64,000 nucleotides of DNA, taken from positions 56,178 through 120,177 of the forward strand of contig CAKZQC010000041.1 in NCBI GenBank assembly GCA_937139495.1, in the 5' to 3' direction. This DNA comes from an uncultured Saprospiraceae bacterium (lineage in GTDB: Bacteria > Bacteroidota > Bacteroidia > Chitinophagales > Saprospiraceae). The translations under genes and the position numbers were made by a program. The notes under the pieces are model-generated. The model was given only the letters and a program-made list of their open reading frames with translations. It was not told where the DNA came from and searched no databases. Positions 7,603-18,077 of this stretch are shown in pieces. Position 1 is the stretch's first letter; each line of letters starts with the position of its first letter.

Positions 7603-10600
7603 ATGTCGTCTAACAATATTTCATCTAACCATCAAGGTGCTCCTGTTTCAAAGAGGCACAATTTTGGTAAAATTAAACACGAATCTCAGTATCCTGATTT
7701 TCTTGAAATCCAAGTCAAATCTTTCCAAGAGTTCTTTCAGTTGGCAACTACGCCAGAGAATAGAATGAACGAAGGTTTGTTTGAAGTATTTCAAGAAAAT
7801 TTTCCTATTACGGATGCTCGAAACATATTTGTGTTAGAGTTTTTAAATTATTTCATAGATCCTCCTCGCTACTCGCTAGAGGAATGTATGGAAAGAGGAT
7901 TAACTTATAGCGTCCCGCTCAAAGCTAAACTCAAACTATCATGTAATGATGAAGAACACGTAGATTTTGAACAAACTATTCAAGATGTGTTCTTAGGTAA
8001 CATTCCTTACATGACTCCAAAAGGTACCTTCGTTATCAATGGGGCAGAGCGTGTTATTGTATCACAATTGCACCGTTCTCCAGGGGTATTCTTCGGTCAG
8101 AGCCGCCACCCTAATGGTACTAAAATATATTCTGCTCGTGTTATCCCATTTAAGGGAGCATGGATGGAATTTGCTACAGATATTAACTCTATCATGTACG
8201 CATACATTGACCGCAAAAAGAAATTTCCTGTTACTACATTGCTTCGTGCGATTGGGTTTGATTCCGACAAGGACATCTTGAACCTGTTTGACTTGGCTGA
8301 TGAAGTAAAAGGCAACAGAAAAGCACTCAAAAAGAACTTGGGTAGAAAATTAGCTGCTCGTGTTCTTCGTAACTGGACAGAGGATTTCGTAGATGAAGAT
8401 ACAGGAGAGGTCGTTTCTATTGAGCGTATCGAGGTTATTCTTGAGCGTGATGTAATCCTAGATGAAGATAATATCGAAGATATTATTGAAACAGGAGTAG
8501 AGTCTATCATCTTGCAAAAAGAAGATATTGCAGAAGATTACTCTGTTATCTATAATACACTACAGAAAGATACTTCCAATTCAGAAATTGAAGCGGTACA
8601 GCATATTTATCGTCAACTCCGTGGTTCTGATCCACCAGATGAGGAAACGGCTAGAGGTATTATCGAAAAATTGTTCTTCTCGGACAAGCGATATAATTTA
8701 GGTGATGTAGGACGTTACAAAATCAATCGTAAGTTGTCGTTGACCACTCCTCGTGATGTGAGTGTATTGACACAACAAGATATTATTGAGATTGTAAAAT
8801 ACTTGATTCGCTTAATTAATCAAAAAGCAGAAATTGATGATATTGATCACCTAAGCAATCGTCGTGTACGTACTGTTGGTGAGCAATTATATTCTCAATT
8901 TGGAGTAGGTCTAGCTCGTATGGCTCGTACTATTCGTGAGCGTATGAATGTACGTGACAACGAGGTATTTACGCCAGTTGATTTGATTAATGCTAGAACT
9001 TTATCTTCGGTTATTAATTCGTTCTTCGGTACGAGTCAATTGTCGCAGTTCTTGGATCAAACAAATCCATTGTCAGAAATTACGCATAAAAGACGTATTT
9101 CTGCTCTAGGACCTGGAGGTCTATCTCGTGAGCGTGCAGGTTTTGAGGTACGTGATGTTCACTACTCTCACTACGGACGTTTGTGTACGATTGAGACACC
9201 AGAGGGACCAAATATTGGTTTGATTTCTACACTCTGTGTACATGCCAAAATCAACAAAATGGGCTTTATTGAAACGCCTTATCGTAAATTATCGGAAGAT
9301 AAAAAAGTAGATTTTGACGATACTCCAGATTACTTGTCTGCAGAGCAAGAAGATTATAAAATTATTGCACAAGCAAATGCCAAATTAAATGAGTTTGGAG
9401 AGTTTGTGACTGATAGAGTCAAATGTCGTCAGCATGGTGATTTCCCTGTGTTATCGCCAGAAGACATCGAATATATAGATATTTCTCCGAATCAAATTGT
9501 GGGTGTTTCGGCATCTTTGATTCCGTTCTTGTCGCATGATGATGCTAACCGTGCCTTGATGGGTTCGAATATGCAGCGTCAAGCAGTTCCTTTGCTCAAG
9601 CCTCAGTCACCTATCGTTGGTACTGGGTTGGAAGGTAAGGTAGCGCGTGATTCTAGAATGCTTATCAACGCAGAAGGTACTGGAGTTGTTGATTATGTAG
9701 ATGCTACTAAGATTGTTGTCAAATATGATCGTAACGATGAAGATCGTGCGGTTTCTTTCGATGATGATTTCGTAACATACAACTTGGTGAAGTTCAGAAG
9801 AACGAACCAGAATACTTGTATCAACCTCAAACCTATTGTTAAGAAAGGAGAGCCAGTACATGCTGGAAAAGTATTGTGTGAAGGGTATGCTACTCAAGAT
9901 GGGGAGCTGGCTTTGGGACAGAACTTGAAGGTTGCCTTTATGCCTTGGAAGGGGTATAACTTTGAGGATGCAATTGTATTGTCGGAGCGTGTAGTGCGTG
10001 AAGATATTTTTACATCATTGCACATCGAAGCATTTGAGGTAGATGTACGTGATACGAAATTGGGTGAGGAAGAGTTTACGAATGATATTCCTAACGTGAG
10101 CGAAGATGCTACACGTAACTTGGACGAAAATGGTTTGATTAGAATCGGAGCATGGGTCAAAGAAGGAGATATTATTGTTGGTAAAATTACTCCAAAAGGA
10201 GAGTCTGACCCAACACCAGAAGAAAAATTACTACGTGCTATCTTTGGTGATAAAGCTGGTGATGTCAAAGATGCTTCTCTAAAAGCATCTCCATCTACTA
10301 GAGGTATTATTATTGATAAACGTCTATTTAAGCGTGCCAAAAAAGATAAGGTTCAGAAAGCAAAAGACAAAAAAATGTTGTCTCAGCTAGAATCTGATCA
10401 CGATGCTTTGGTAAGAAAGCAAAAAGAAGTGCTGATTGAGAAATTAGCCAAATTGCTAGGAAGCAAAGCGTCGGCAGGTATCAAGAGTATCTACAATGAA
10501 CAATTGATTGCGGAAGGCTCTAAATTTACAGCACGTGGTTTGAATGATATTGATTTCACAGTAGTGGATCACTCTAATTGGACAAAGGACGAAAAAACCA

Positions 10601-11439
10601 ATACTATGGTTCGTTCACTTTTGCACAATTATAGCATCAAAATCAACAACTTGATCAGTGAGTACAAACGTGAAAAATTCGCTATCACTATTGGTGACGA
10701 ATTACCAGCAGGTGTACTTAAATTAGCTAAAATATATTTGGCTAAAAAACGTAAGTTGAAAGTAGGTGATAAGTTGGCAGGTCGTCACGGTAATAAAGGT
10801 ATTGTGGCTAGAATCGTTCGCGATGAAGATATGCCTTACTTGGAAGATGGTACGCCAATGGATATCATCTTGAACCCGCTAGGTGTACCTTCGCGTATGA
10901 ACTTGGGACAGATTTTTGAAACTGTTTTGGGTTGGGCTGGTGAAAAATTAGGTAAGAAATTCGCTACGCCAATTTTTGACGGAGCTAAATCTGACCAAAT
11001 TAAAGCATTGGTTGACGAGGCTGGATTGCCAGATTTCGGTCAAACTCACTTGTATGATGGAGGAACAGGAGATCGTTTCCACCAAGAGGCAACAGTTGGT
11101 GTGATTTATATGTTGAAACTATCACACATGGTTGATGATAAGATGCACGCACGTTCTATCGGACCATACTCGTTGATTACACAACAACCATTGGGTGGTA
11201 AAGCTCAGTTTGGTGGTCAGCGTTTTGGTGAGATGGAAGTTTGGGCATTGGAGGCATTTGGTGCCGCTAGTATTCTACAAGAACTTTTGACGATTAAGTC
11301 GGATGATATTGTAGGACGTGCCAAAGCTTACGAAGCCATTGTGAAAGGGGATAATATGCCAAAATCAAGTGTTCCTGAATCATTCAATGTATTGGTACAT
11401 GAATTGAGAGGCTTAGCCCTAGAGGTTAAGTTTGACTAA
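7603..11439 (+). CDS. rpoB: DNA-directed RNA polymerase beta subunit
   Basis: A 1,278-residue protein from the ATG at 7603. Conserved blocks include FFGTSQLSQFLDQTNPLSE (rifampicin region), HKRRISALGPGGLSRERAGF, HYGRLCTIETPEGPNIGLIS, the catalytic-region KLAGRHGNKGIVA, and the C-terminal QQPLGGKAQFGGQRFGEMEV. The frame stays open upstream to a TTG at 7525, but that would add 26 non-conserved residues, so I prefer the ATG start SSNNISSNHQG. The rifampicin cluster looks wild type. It is followed by a hairpin and rpoC. Confidence 0.98.
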   Translation: MSSNNISSNHQGAPVSKRHNFGKIKHESQYPDFLEIQVKSFQEFFQLATTPENRMNEGLFEVFQENFPITDARNIFVLEFLNYFIDPPRYSLEECMERGLTYSVPLKAKLKLSCNDEEHVDFEQTIQDVFLGNIPYMTPKGTFVINGAERVIVSQLHRSPGVFFGQSRHPNGTKIYSARVIPFKGAWMEFATDINSIMYAYIDRKKKFPVTTLLRAIGFDSDKDILNLFDLADEVKGNRKALKKNLGRKLAARVLRNWTEDFVDEDTGEVVSIERIEVILERDVILDEDNIEDIIETGVESIILQKEDIAEDYSVIYNTLQKDTSNSEIEAVQHIYRQLRGSDPPDEETARGIIEKLFFSDKRYNLGDVGRYKINRKLSLTTPRDVSVLTQQDIIEIVKYLIRLINQKAEIDDIDHLSNRRVRTVGEQLYSQFGVGLARMARTIRERMNVRDNEVFTPVDLINARTLSSVINSFFGTSQLSQFLDQTNPLSEITHKRRISALGPGGLSRERAGFEVRDVHYSHYGRLCTIETPEGPNIGLISTLCVHAKINKMGFIETPYRKLSEDKKVDFDDTPDYLSAEQEDYKIIAQANAKLNEFGEFVTDRVKCRQHGDFPVLSPEDIEYIDISPNQIVGVSASLIPFLSHDDANRALMGSNMQRQAVPLLKPQSPIVGTGLEGKVARDSRMLINAEGTGVVDYVDATKIVVKYDRNDEDRAVSFDDDFVTYNLVKFRRTNQNTCINLKPIVKKGEPVHAGKVLCEGYATQDGELALGQNLKVAFMPWKGYNFEDAIVLSERVVREDIFTSLHIEAFEVDVRDTKLGEEEFTNDIPNVSEDATRNLDENGLIRIGAWVKEGDIIVGKITPKGESDPTPEEKLLRAIFGDKAGDVKDASLKASPSTRGIIIDKRLFKRAKKDKVQKAKDKKMLSQLESDHDALVRKQKEVLIEKLAKLLGSKASAGIKSIYNEQLIAEGSKFTARGLNDIDFTVVDHSNWTKDEKTNTMVRSLLHNYSIKINNLISEYKREKFAITIGDELPAGVLKLAKIYLAKKRKLKVGDKLAGRHGNKGIVARIVRDEDMPYLEDGTPMDIILNPLGVPSRMNLGQIFETVLGWAGEKLGKKFATPIFDGAKSDQIKALVDEAGLPDFGQTHLYDGGTGDRFHQEATVGVIYMLKLSHMVDDKMHARSIGPYSLITQQPLGGKAQFGGQRFGEMEVWALEAFGAASILQELLTIKSDDIVGRAKAYEAIVKGDNMPKSSVPESFNVLVHELRGLALEVKFD

Positions 11440-11462
11440 GATAATAATTTAGGACTGATAGC

Positions 11463-11496
11463 AAAACCATACGAGGCTTCGGCTTCGTATGGTTTT
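11463..11496 (+). promoter_or_regulatory. Strong TTCG-capped hairpin between rpoB and rpoC
   Basis: AAAACCATACGAGGC and GCTTCGTATGGTTTT form a 15-position stem, one mismatch, closed by a TTCG tetraloop. Only four Ts end the stem and no further T-run follows, so it could be a weak terminator or an RNase processing site in the rpoBC message. Confidence 0.5.
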
Positions 11497-11544
11497 CAGC
11501 CTATAAACCATTTCCTATTATTGGAATAAAAAAAAAATTGTTTT

Positions 11545-14500
11545 ATGCCTTTCAAAAAAAACAATGTTTCTCAAAAGAAACCAAGCTTTGACTCTATTAT
11601 ATTGAGCTTAGCTTCTCCTGATTCTATCTTGGAGCGTTCGTATGGCGAGGTGCTAAAGCCCGAAACCATCAATTACCGCTCATACAAGCCAGAGCGTGAC
11701 GGATTATTTTGTGAGCGTATTTTTGGTCCTGTTAAGGATTACGAATGTTACTGTGGCAAATACAAGCGTATTCGTTATAAAGGTATCGTTTGTGACCGTT
11801 GTGGGGTAGAAGTAACTGAAAAGAAAGTACGTCGTGAGCGTATGGGACACATCCGTTTGGTTGTGCCTGTGGTTCATATTTGGTATTTCAAATCATTGCC
11901 AAACAAGATTGGTTATCTACTTGGTTTCTCTTCCAAGAAATTGGAGACGATGATTTACTACGAACGTTATGTAGTAATTCAGCCAGGTGCGATTGCTGAC
12001 CGTGAAGTGAATGGTAGTAACGAGAAAGACTTATTAACAGAAGAAGAATACTTGGACTTGATGGAATCGCTTCCACGCGAAAATCATCTTTTGCCAGAGG
12101 ACGATCCTAATAAATTTATTGCCAAAATGGGTGCTGCCGCAATTAGAGATTTGCTTGGTCGCCTAGATTTGGATTCCTTATCTTATGAGCTACGCCACAA
12201 GGCAGCTACCGAAAATTCGCAACAGCGTAAATCGGAAGCACTCAAGCGCTTGCGTGTAGTAGAAGCATTTAGAGAAGGACACAAACACATGGAAAATCGT
12301 CCAGAATGGATGATTATAGAGTACTTGCCTGTTATTCCACCAGAATTGCGTCCATTGGTGCCATTGGATGGTGGTCGTTTTGCAAGTTCGGATATGAACG
12401 ACTTGTACCGCCGTGTGATTATACGTAACAATCGTCTGAAAAGACTATTGGAGATTAAAGCTCCTGAAGTGATTTTGCGTAATGAAAAACGTATGTTGCA
12501 AGAAGCAGTGGATTCGCTATTTGATAACTCTCGTAAATCTAATGCTGTAAAAGCAGAAGGTGGTCGTGCGTTGAAATCATTGAGTGATGTACTGAAAGGT
12601 AAGCAAGGACGTTTCCGTCAAAACTTGCTCGGTAAGCGTGTCGATTATTCTGGTCGTTCGGTTATTGTGGTAGGACCTACACTCAAATTGCATGAGTGCG
12701 GTATTCCTAAGAATATGGCAGCAGAGCTTTTCAAGCCGTTCATTATTCGCAAGTTGATAGAGCGTGGTATTGTCAAGACGGTTAAGTCTGCCAAAAAATT
12801 GGTAGATAAGAAAGATCCTGTTATTTGGGATATTCTAGAAAACGTATTGAAAGGACACCCTGTATTATTGAATAGAGCACCTACGCTTCACCGTTTGTCT
12901 ATACAGGCATTCCAACCTACTTTGATAGAAGGAAAAGCGATTCAACTACACCCATTGGTGTGTTCTGCATTTAATGCGGATTTTGATGGTGATCAGATGG
13001 CAGTACACGTACCGTTGGGTAATGCTGCAATTCTAGAAGCCCAAATGTTGATGCTTTCTGCACACAATATGTTGAACCCGCAGAATGGTACGCCAATTAC
13101 GCTACCTTCTCAGGATATGGTTTTGGGTCTATATTACTTGACCAAACAAAAGAAAACCATTGGTGACGACATCGTACGTGGAGAAGGGCGTAAGTTCTAT
13201 TCTGCGGAAGAAGTTATTATTGCATACAATGAAGACTCGGTTGATTTGCATGCTACTATCAAGGTAAGAGCTAGAACCAACGATGAAGAAGGTAACCTAG
13301 TGACTCGCTTGATAGATAGTACTGTCGGACGTGTTATTTTCAATGAAAAAGTGCCTCCAACGGTACCATTCTTGGACGTAGTACTTTCTAAAAGAAACTT
13401 AAAAACTGTTATTTCCAACATTCTGAAATGGACAGATACTAGTACAACAGCTATCTTCCTTGATGATATCAAGGAGCTTGGTTTCTACTGGTCTTACCGT
13501 GGTGGTTTGTCGTTTAACTTACCTGATTTGATTACGCCGTCTATTCGTCAGAATAGGCTAGATGACGCTCATGGGGAAGTTGATGAAATTTGGAATAACT
13601 ACAATATGGGTCTGATTACCAACAATGAGCGTTATAATCAAATTATTGATGAGTGGACGCAAGCGGATAATCAGATTACCAATAACTTGATGGACGAAAT
13701 GGCGAAACACAAGCAAGGTTTCAACTCGGTATACATGATGTTGGATTCTGGAGCTCGTGGTTCTAAACAGCAAATTAAGCAGTTATGTGGATTGCGTGGA
13801 CTGATGGCAAAACCAAGAAAATCAGGTGATACTGGTGGGGCGATTATCGAAAATCCAGTATTATCGAATTTCGTAAATGGTCTATCGGTACTTGAATACT
13901 TTATTTCTACGCACGGTGCTCGTAAGGGTCTTGCGGATACGGCTTTGAAAACAGCAGATGCAGGTTACTTGACACGTCGTCTAGTAGATGTGTCGCAAGA
14001 TGTTGTTATCAATATCGAAGCTTGTGATACATTGAGAGGAATAGAGCGTTCTGCATTGATTGAGAATGACAAAGTCATTCAGCCGTTGAGTACTCGAATC
14101 GAGGGACGTTACTTATTGCATGATGCTTACCATCCAGAAACAGGTGAATTGTTGGTATCTAAAGATGAAGAAATTACAGCAGAAATGGCAGTAGCTATTC
14201 AAGAAGCTGATATCGAATCTGTGATTGTTCGTTCTGTATTGACTTGCGAAGCCAAAAGAGGTGTGTGTGTTAAATGTTACGGCAAAAACTTGGCTACAGG
14301 TCGCTTAGGCGAGCGTGGTGATGCGGTCGGTATTATTGCAGCACAGTCTATTGGTGAGCCAGGTACACAGCTGACACTTCGTACGTTCCACGTAGGGGGT
14401 ATTGCATCGTACCAATCAGAGGAATCTACTTTGGTTTCTAAATTTGAGGGTAAAATTGAATTTGACGGTGTTCGTACTGTGGAATACATGGACAAAGAAA

Positions 14501-15852
14501 CTGGAATAGCGACTCCTGTTGTTATTTCTCGTTCTGGAGAAATGCGTATCATTGACGAAAAGACTGGTCGTGTTCTTTCTTCTAATTACTTGATGTATGG
14601 TGCTTCTTTGTTTGTCAAAGATGGTGAAATTATACACAAGGATGATAAAATATGTGAGTGGGATGCTTATAACGCTTCGATTATCTCTGAATTTGATGGT
14701 ATTGTCGAATTTGAGAATATCGTAGAGGGTATGAGTTATCGTGTAGAGCGTGATGAACAAACTGGTCACGAGCAATTCGTAGTCATTGAATCTAAGAATA
14801 AGAAAAAAGTACCTTCAATCAGGATTTTGAACGATAACGGCGACGTTTTACGTTCTTATAACTTGCCTGTGGGAGCATTTATCAATATCAAAGATGAAGA
14901 GCGTGTACAGAAAGGTCTGATTATCGTGAAGATACCTCGTGTTATGGGTAAGATTCAGGATATTACAGGGGGTCTTCCTCGTGTAACAGAGCTATTTGAA
15001 GCCCGTAAACCTTCTACTCCAGCAGTAGCAACCGAAATAGATGGTGTTATTAGTTTTGGTAGAATTAAGCGTGGTAACAGAGAATGTATCGTTACTGCCA
15101 AAGATGGTTCTAAGCGTAAATACTTAATCGGACTATCTAAGCACATTTTGGTACAAGAAGGTGATTTTGTACGTGCAGGTATGGCTTTGTCGAATGGTAA
15201 TATATCTCCGCATGATATTCTTTCTATCGAAGGTCCTTCGGTAGTACAGGAACACTTGATACAAGGGGTTCAGGAAGTATATCGTGCTCAGGGTATTACC
15301 ATTAATGATAAGCACTTGGAAGTAATTGTGCGTCAAATGATGCGTAAAGTACAAATTACAGATGCTGGAGATACTAAGTTCTTGGAGAAAGAAGCTGTGC
15401 CTAGATTAGATTTCTTGGCAGAGAATGAATACATTTTCGATAAACTATTGGTGGAAGAAAATGGTGACTCTACTTTGTATCGCCCTGGACAGTTGATTAC
15501 AGAAAGAGAATTCCAAGACGAAAAACTAGCATTGAAACGTGCTGGCAAAAAAGGATTGGTCGCTCGTACTGCAATCGCTGCTACTTCTAAACCTATCTTG
15601 CAAGGTATTACTAAATCATCTTTGGGTACTAGCTCTTGGATTTCGGCAGCGTCGTTCCAAGAAACAACCAAAGTATTGAGTACTGCTTCTATTTCAGCAG
15701 CCAAGGATAGCTTGGAAGGATTGAAAGAGAATGTAATTGTTGGTAAGAAAATACCAGCAGGTACAGGTATGCGTAATTATGCAAAATTGGTGGTTACAGA
15801 TGAAGAAGAGCAATCTCCTGCTACTGCAATCGAACAAATAATGTTGCCTTAA
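11545..15852 (+). CDS. rpoC: DNA-directed RNA polymerase beta' subunit
   Basis: The 1,435-residue protein has the N-terminal zinc ribbon (CYCGKYKRIRYKGIVCDRCG, about residues 70-89), the catalytic Mg-binding motif NADFDGDQM (about 476-484), the second zinc site CEAKRGVCVKCYG (about 901) and trigger-loop region GEPGTQLTLRTFHVGG. Length and order match Bacteroidota RpoC. A bidirectional terminator follows directly. Confidence 0.99.
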   Translation: MPFKKNNVSQKKPSFDSIILSLASPDSILERSYGEVLKPETINYRSYKPERDGLFCERIFGPVKDYECYCGKYKRIRYKGIVCDRCGVEVTEKKVRRERMGHIRLVVPVVHIWYFKSLPNKIGYLLGFSSKKLETMIYYERYVVIQPGAIADREVNGSNEKDLLTEEEYLDLMESLPRENHLLPEDDPNKFIAKMGAAAIRDLLGRLDLDSLSYELRHKAATENSQQRKSEALKRLRVVEAFREGHKHMENRPEWMIIEYLPVIPPELRPLVPLDGGRFASSDMNDLYRRVIIRNNRLKRLLEIKAPEVILRNEKRMLQEAVDSLFDNSRKSNAVKAEGGRALKSLSDVLKGKQGRFRQNLLGKRVDYSGRSVIVVGPTLKLHECGIPKNMAAELFKPFIIRKLIERGIVKTVKSAKKLVDKKDPVIWDILENVLKGHPVLLNRAPTLHRLSIQAFQPTLIEGKAIQLHPLVCSAFNADFDGDQMAVHVPLGNAAILEAQMLMLSAHNMLNPQNGTPITLPSQDMVLGLYYLTKQKKTIGDDIVRGEGRKFYSAEEVIIAYNEDSVDLHATIKVRARTNDEEGNLVTRLIDSTVGRVIFNEKVPPTVPFLDVVLSKRNLKTVISNILKWTDTSTTAIFLDDIKELGFYWSYRGGLSFNLPDLITPSIRQNRLDDAHGEVDEIWNNYNMGLITNNERYNQIIDEWTQADNQITNNLMDEMAKHKQGFNSVYMMLDSGARGSKQQIKQLCGLRGLMAKPRKSGDTGGAIIENPVLSNFVNGLSVLEYFISTHGARKGLADTALKTADAGYLTRRLVDVSQDVVINIEACDTLRGIERSALIENDKVIQPLSTRIEGRYLLHDAYHPETGELLVSKDEEITAEMAVAIQEADIESVIVRSVLTCEAKRGVCVKCYGKNLATGRLGERGDAVGIIAAQSIGEPGTQLTLRTFHVGGIASYQSEESTLVSKFEGKIEFDGVRTVEYMDKETGIATPVVISRSGEMRIIDEKTGRVLSSNYLMYGASLFVKDGEIIHKDDKICEWDAYNASIISEFDGIVEFENIVEGMSYRVERDEQTGHEQFVVIESKNKKKVPSIRILNDNGDVLRSYNLPVGAFINIKDEERVQKGLIIVKIPRVMGKIQDITGGLPRVTELFEARKPSTPAVATEIDGVISFGRIKRGNRECIVTAKDGSKRKYLIGLSKHILVQEGDFVRAGMALSNGNISPHDILSIEGPSVVQEHLIQGVQEVYRAQGITINDKHLEVIVRQMMRKVQITDAGDTKFLEKEAVPRLDFLAENEYIFDKLLVEENGDSTLYRPGQLITEREFQDEKLALKRAGKKGLVARTAIAATSKPILQGITKSSLGTSSWISAASFQETTKVLSTASISAAKDSLEGLKENVIVGKKIPAGTGMRNYAKLVVTDEEEQSPATAIEQIMLP

Positions 15853-15874
15853 TTAAAATAAGGTTACTGATAAC

Positions 15875-15911
15875 AAAAAGGATACATATCGCAAGATGTG
15901 TATCCTTTTTT
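15875..15911. terminator. Bidirectional terminator after rpoC
   Basis: AAAAAGGATACATATC and GATGTGTATCCTTTTT form a 16-bp stem with one G-T pair and a GCAA tetraloop, followed by Ts. It ends rpoC on the plus strand and the convergent glycosyltransferase gene on the minus strand, whose stop codon begins at its edge. Confidence 0.9.
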
Positions 15912-17389
15912 TATTGCTTTTGGGGTCGATACAAATTCCAAATTCTTAGTTGCTTGTTACTGCTGGTATCTGGTAAATAGTAGGGCTCAAATCTAGAATG
16001 GTAGTCTTTTTCTATCAATAAATAAGGTGTTGGATTGGCTCGTTCTGCTTCCCAATTAGGTTGCCACTCATAGTTATTGACCAATATGTAGCCTAATCTG
16101 ACAAAGTAAAATTCAGCAATATAATCGACTTTGTTACTTTGCATGATGACCTTGGATTGAGGAGGAATGGTGGTGATTAGTTTTTCTATTTCTTGTATCT
16201 TCTCCTTGTCCCTAGCATAGCCATTGTATCGGCTGATACTCAGCAGAAAACTAGCTAAAAGCAGTCCATGGAAAACGAAATAGGATACCTTAGTAGGAGG
16301 AGTTTTTCTTAGGGAAATCCAATGTTGAATTATCGGAAAAAATAAATGAGCCATTGCAATAGCTAGACAGGCAAAAGCAGGAATGAGGTAAAATTTCATT
16401 TGCTTGGGGCTAATCAATATAGGTAAGGAGGCACTCAACCCGAGTAGTATGAAAAACCAAAACCAAGGTGAAGTAGTAATCGGTTTTTTTCTGACTACCA
16501 AGTACAATAACGCAAGTATCCACCATGCTACGGCTTCGATAAGCAATACTTCCAATACATAAAATCGGTTAGGGTTGATGTTATTGCTGCCGCTCAAACT
16601 CCCTTTCAGCTGCCCAGAGAAATAAGTGCTAAAGTAATGGGCGGCATCGACACTCCCAAGATATAGCAGTACATAGAATCCAACTAGACAGGATACCAAA
16701 ACTAGGCTATTGCGAAGCATCTGAAAAAAAGAAATAGAACGAAATACCAACCAGTAGCTACCAAAAATGACTAGTGGAAACAGCCCGACGGGACCCTTAC
16801 AAAGAGTGCCAATAATTAGCCAGAAGCTGGCAAGTAGGCTATATTTAAACCACTTGAAGGGGTGAAGGGAAGCTTTGATTCCAAAGGAAATAGACCAAAT
16901 AACAGCTGCCGTCAACAGATTTTCGAGCATTAATTGGCTATAAGCCCAAAGATTGATAGGGATCATTAGCCACAACAAACCAATAAGCCAGCTAGAAGCA
17001 GGAGTAGAAGCGGGATTTGTGATTTTCCATAGCCGAATAATACCCCAAATCAAGAGCAGTAAACAAAAAATAGAAAACAGGCGCTCTGTCCAAAAGGCAT
17101 TGTTCGTGCAGGTCATCAAGACTGAAAGTAGCCAAATAACTAAGGGCGGATGTCCAAAGAAAGGACGAGCAATTGGATTTTGGGTAGGACTGAGCTGCCA
17201 AATGTTGCCATAACCTTCGGCTAGATTCTGAGCGGTAGCACCATAAAAAGCACCATCGACAAACATACCCTTTGTCCATAGATTGTAGCCAAAAATGAAA
17301 CAACTAATTACCACAATGACATAGGCAAAGAAAGAATGCCAAGAAGAGGTAATAGAGGAAGTAGAATATTTATTTATATTTGTAGCCAA
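15911..17389 (-). CDS. GT39/ArnT-type membrane glycosyltransferase
   Basis: The 492-residue protein is built of about 11 hydrophobic helices with a large first extramembrane loop. The early acidic site VDGAFYGATAQNLAEG (Asp45) and RPFFGHPPLVIWLLS fit the PMT/ArnT (GT39, PMT_2) fold, in which an Asp in the first loop is catalytic and a polyprenyl-phosphate sugar is the donor. The acceptor (lipid A, protein or polymer) cannot be told. It converges on rpoC, is divergent from the hexapeptide-repeat gene with an 86-bp gap, and has no operon partner. Confidence 0.8.
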   Translation of the reverse strand: MATNINKYSTSSITSSWHSFFAYVIVVISCFIFGYNLWTKGMFVDGAFYGATAQNLAEGYGNIWQLSPTQNPIARPFFGHPPLVIWLLSVLMTCTNNAFWTERLFSIFCLLLLIWGIIRLWKITNPASTPASSWLIGLLWLMIPINLWAYSQLMLENLLTAAVIWSISFGIKASLHPFKWFKYSLLASFWLIIGTLCKGPVGLFPLVIFGSYWLVFRSISFFQMLRNSLVLVSCLVGFYVLLYLGSVDAAHYFSTYFSGQLKGSLSGSNNINPNRFYVLEVLLIEAVAWWILALLYLVVRKKPITTSPWFWFFILLGLSASLPILISPKQMKFYLIPAFACLAIAMAHLFFPIIQHWISLRKTPPTKVSYFVFHGLLLASFLLSISRYNGYARDKEKIQEIEKLITTIPPQSKVIMQSNKVDYIAEFYFVRLGYILVNNYEWQPNWEAERANPTPYLLIEKDYHSRFEPYYLPDTSSNKQLRIWNLYRPQKQ

Positions 17390-17475
17390 GAGAAAAAAGG
17401 TTGAGGTACACTTTATGAAGTGATTTTGAAACAGTAGTAGTAAAGAGTTAGTTTAGACAAAAAAAACAAAAAAAT

Positions 17476-17997
17476 ATGGCATTGATAAAAACAGTAAGAA
17501 AAAATACACCTGCATTTGGCAATAATTGTTATTTGGCAGAAAATGCAACTATAATTGGAAACGTACAAATGGGCGATGATTGTAGTGTTTGGTTTCAGGC
17601 AGTAATCAGGGGCGATGTCAATAACATCACGATGGGCAACAAAGTGAATGTACAAGATGCTGCCATTATCCACTGCACTTATGAACGAGCAGCCACTACT
17701 ATTGGCAACAATGTTTCGATAGGGCATCGAGCTATTGTGCACGGCTGTACGATTCATGACAATGTACTAATCGGAATGGGAGCGATGATAATGGATCATG
17801 CTGTGGTACACTCCAATTGTTTGATAGCGGCAGGGGCTGTCGTGCTAGAGAATAGTGTACTGGAAAGCCATTGTATTTATGCAGGTATTCCCGCTCGTAA
17901 GGTCAAGGAATTGAGTCCAGAGCAGTTTGCCGATACCGTAGAGCGAATCGCTGACAATTACGTTAAGTATGCCTCTTGGTATCAAGAAGAAGCGTAA
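17476..17997 (+). CDS. Gamma-carbonic anhydrase-like hexapeptide-repeat protein
   Basis: The 173-residue protein forms a left-handed beta-helix of imperfect hexapeptides (IIGNVQMGDDCSVWFQAVIR and on) and ends with a helix. The three histidines that bind the metal in gamma-class carbonic anhydrases are present: His66 (IIHCT), His84 (SIGHRA) and His89 (VHGC). The same family includes YrdA and PaaY. Function as an active carbonic anhydrase is plausible but unproven, as many relatives are only weakly active. A clear terminator follows. Confidence 0.88.
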   Translation: MALIKTVRKNTPAFGNNCYLAENATIIGNVQMGDDCSVWFQAVIRGDVNNITMGNKVNVQDAAIIHCTYERAATTIGNNVSIGHRAIVHGCTIHDNVLIGMGAMIMDHAVVHSNCLIAAGAVVLENSVLESHCIYAGIPARKVKELSPEQFADTVERIADNYVKYASWYQEEA

Positions 17998-18012
17998 TAT
18001 AAGACAGAAAAT

Positions 18013-18055
18013 AAGAAGCTCCATTTCAATAACATTGTTGAAATGGAGCTTCTTT
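18013..18055 (+). terminator. Terminator after the hexapeptide-repeat gene
   Basis: AAGAAGCTCCATTTCAA pairs with TTGAAATGGAGCTTCTT around a short loop. The next gene is on the opposite strand, so the site may serve both directions. Confidence 0.8.
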
Positions 18056-18077
18056 ATAGTTGTGAAAATAGTTTTTT

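Noticed and set aside
9607..10340. Minus-strand frames inside rpoB and similar long antisense frames in rpoC, clpC and the giant adhesin
   Set aside because: They are shadows of strongly coding plus-strand genes without start signals or domains of their own.
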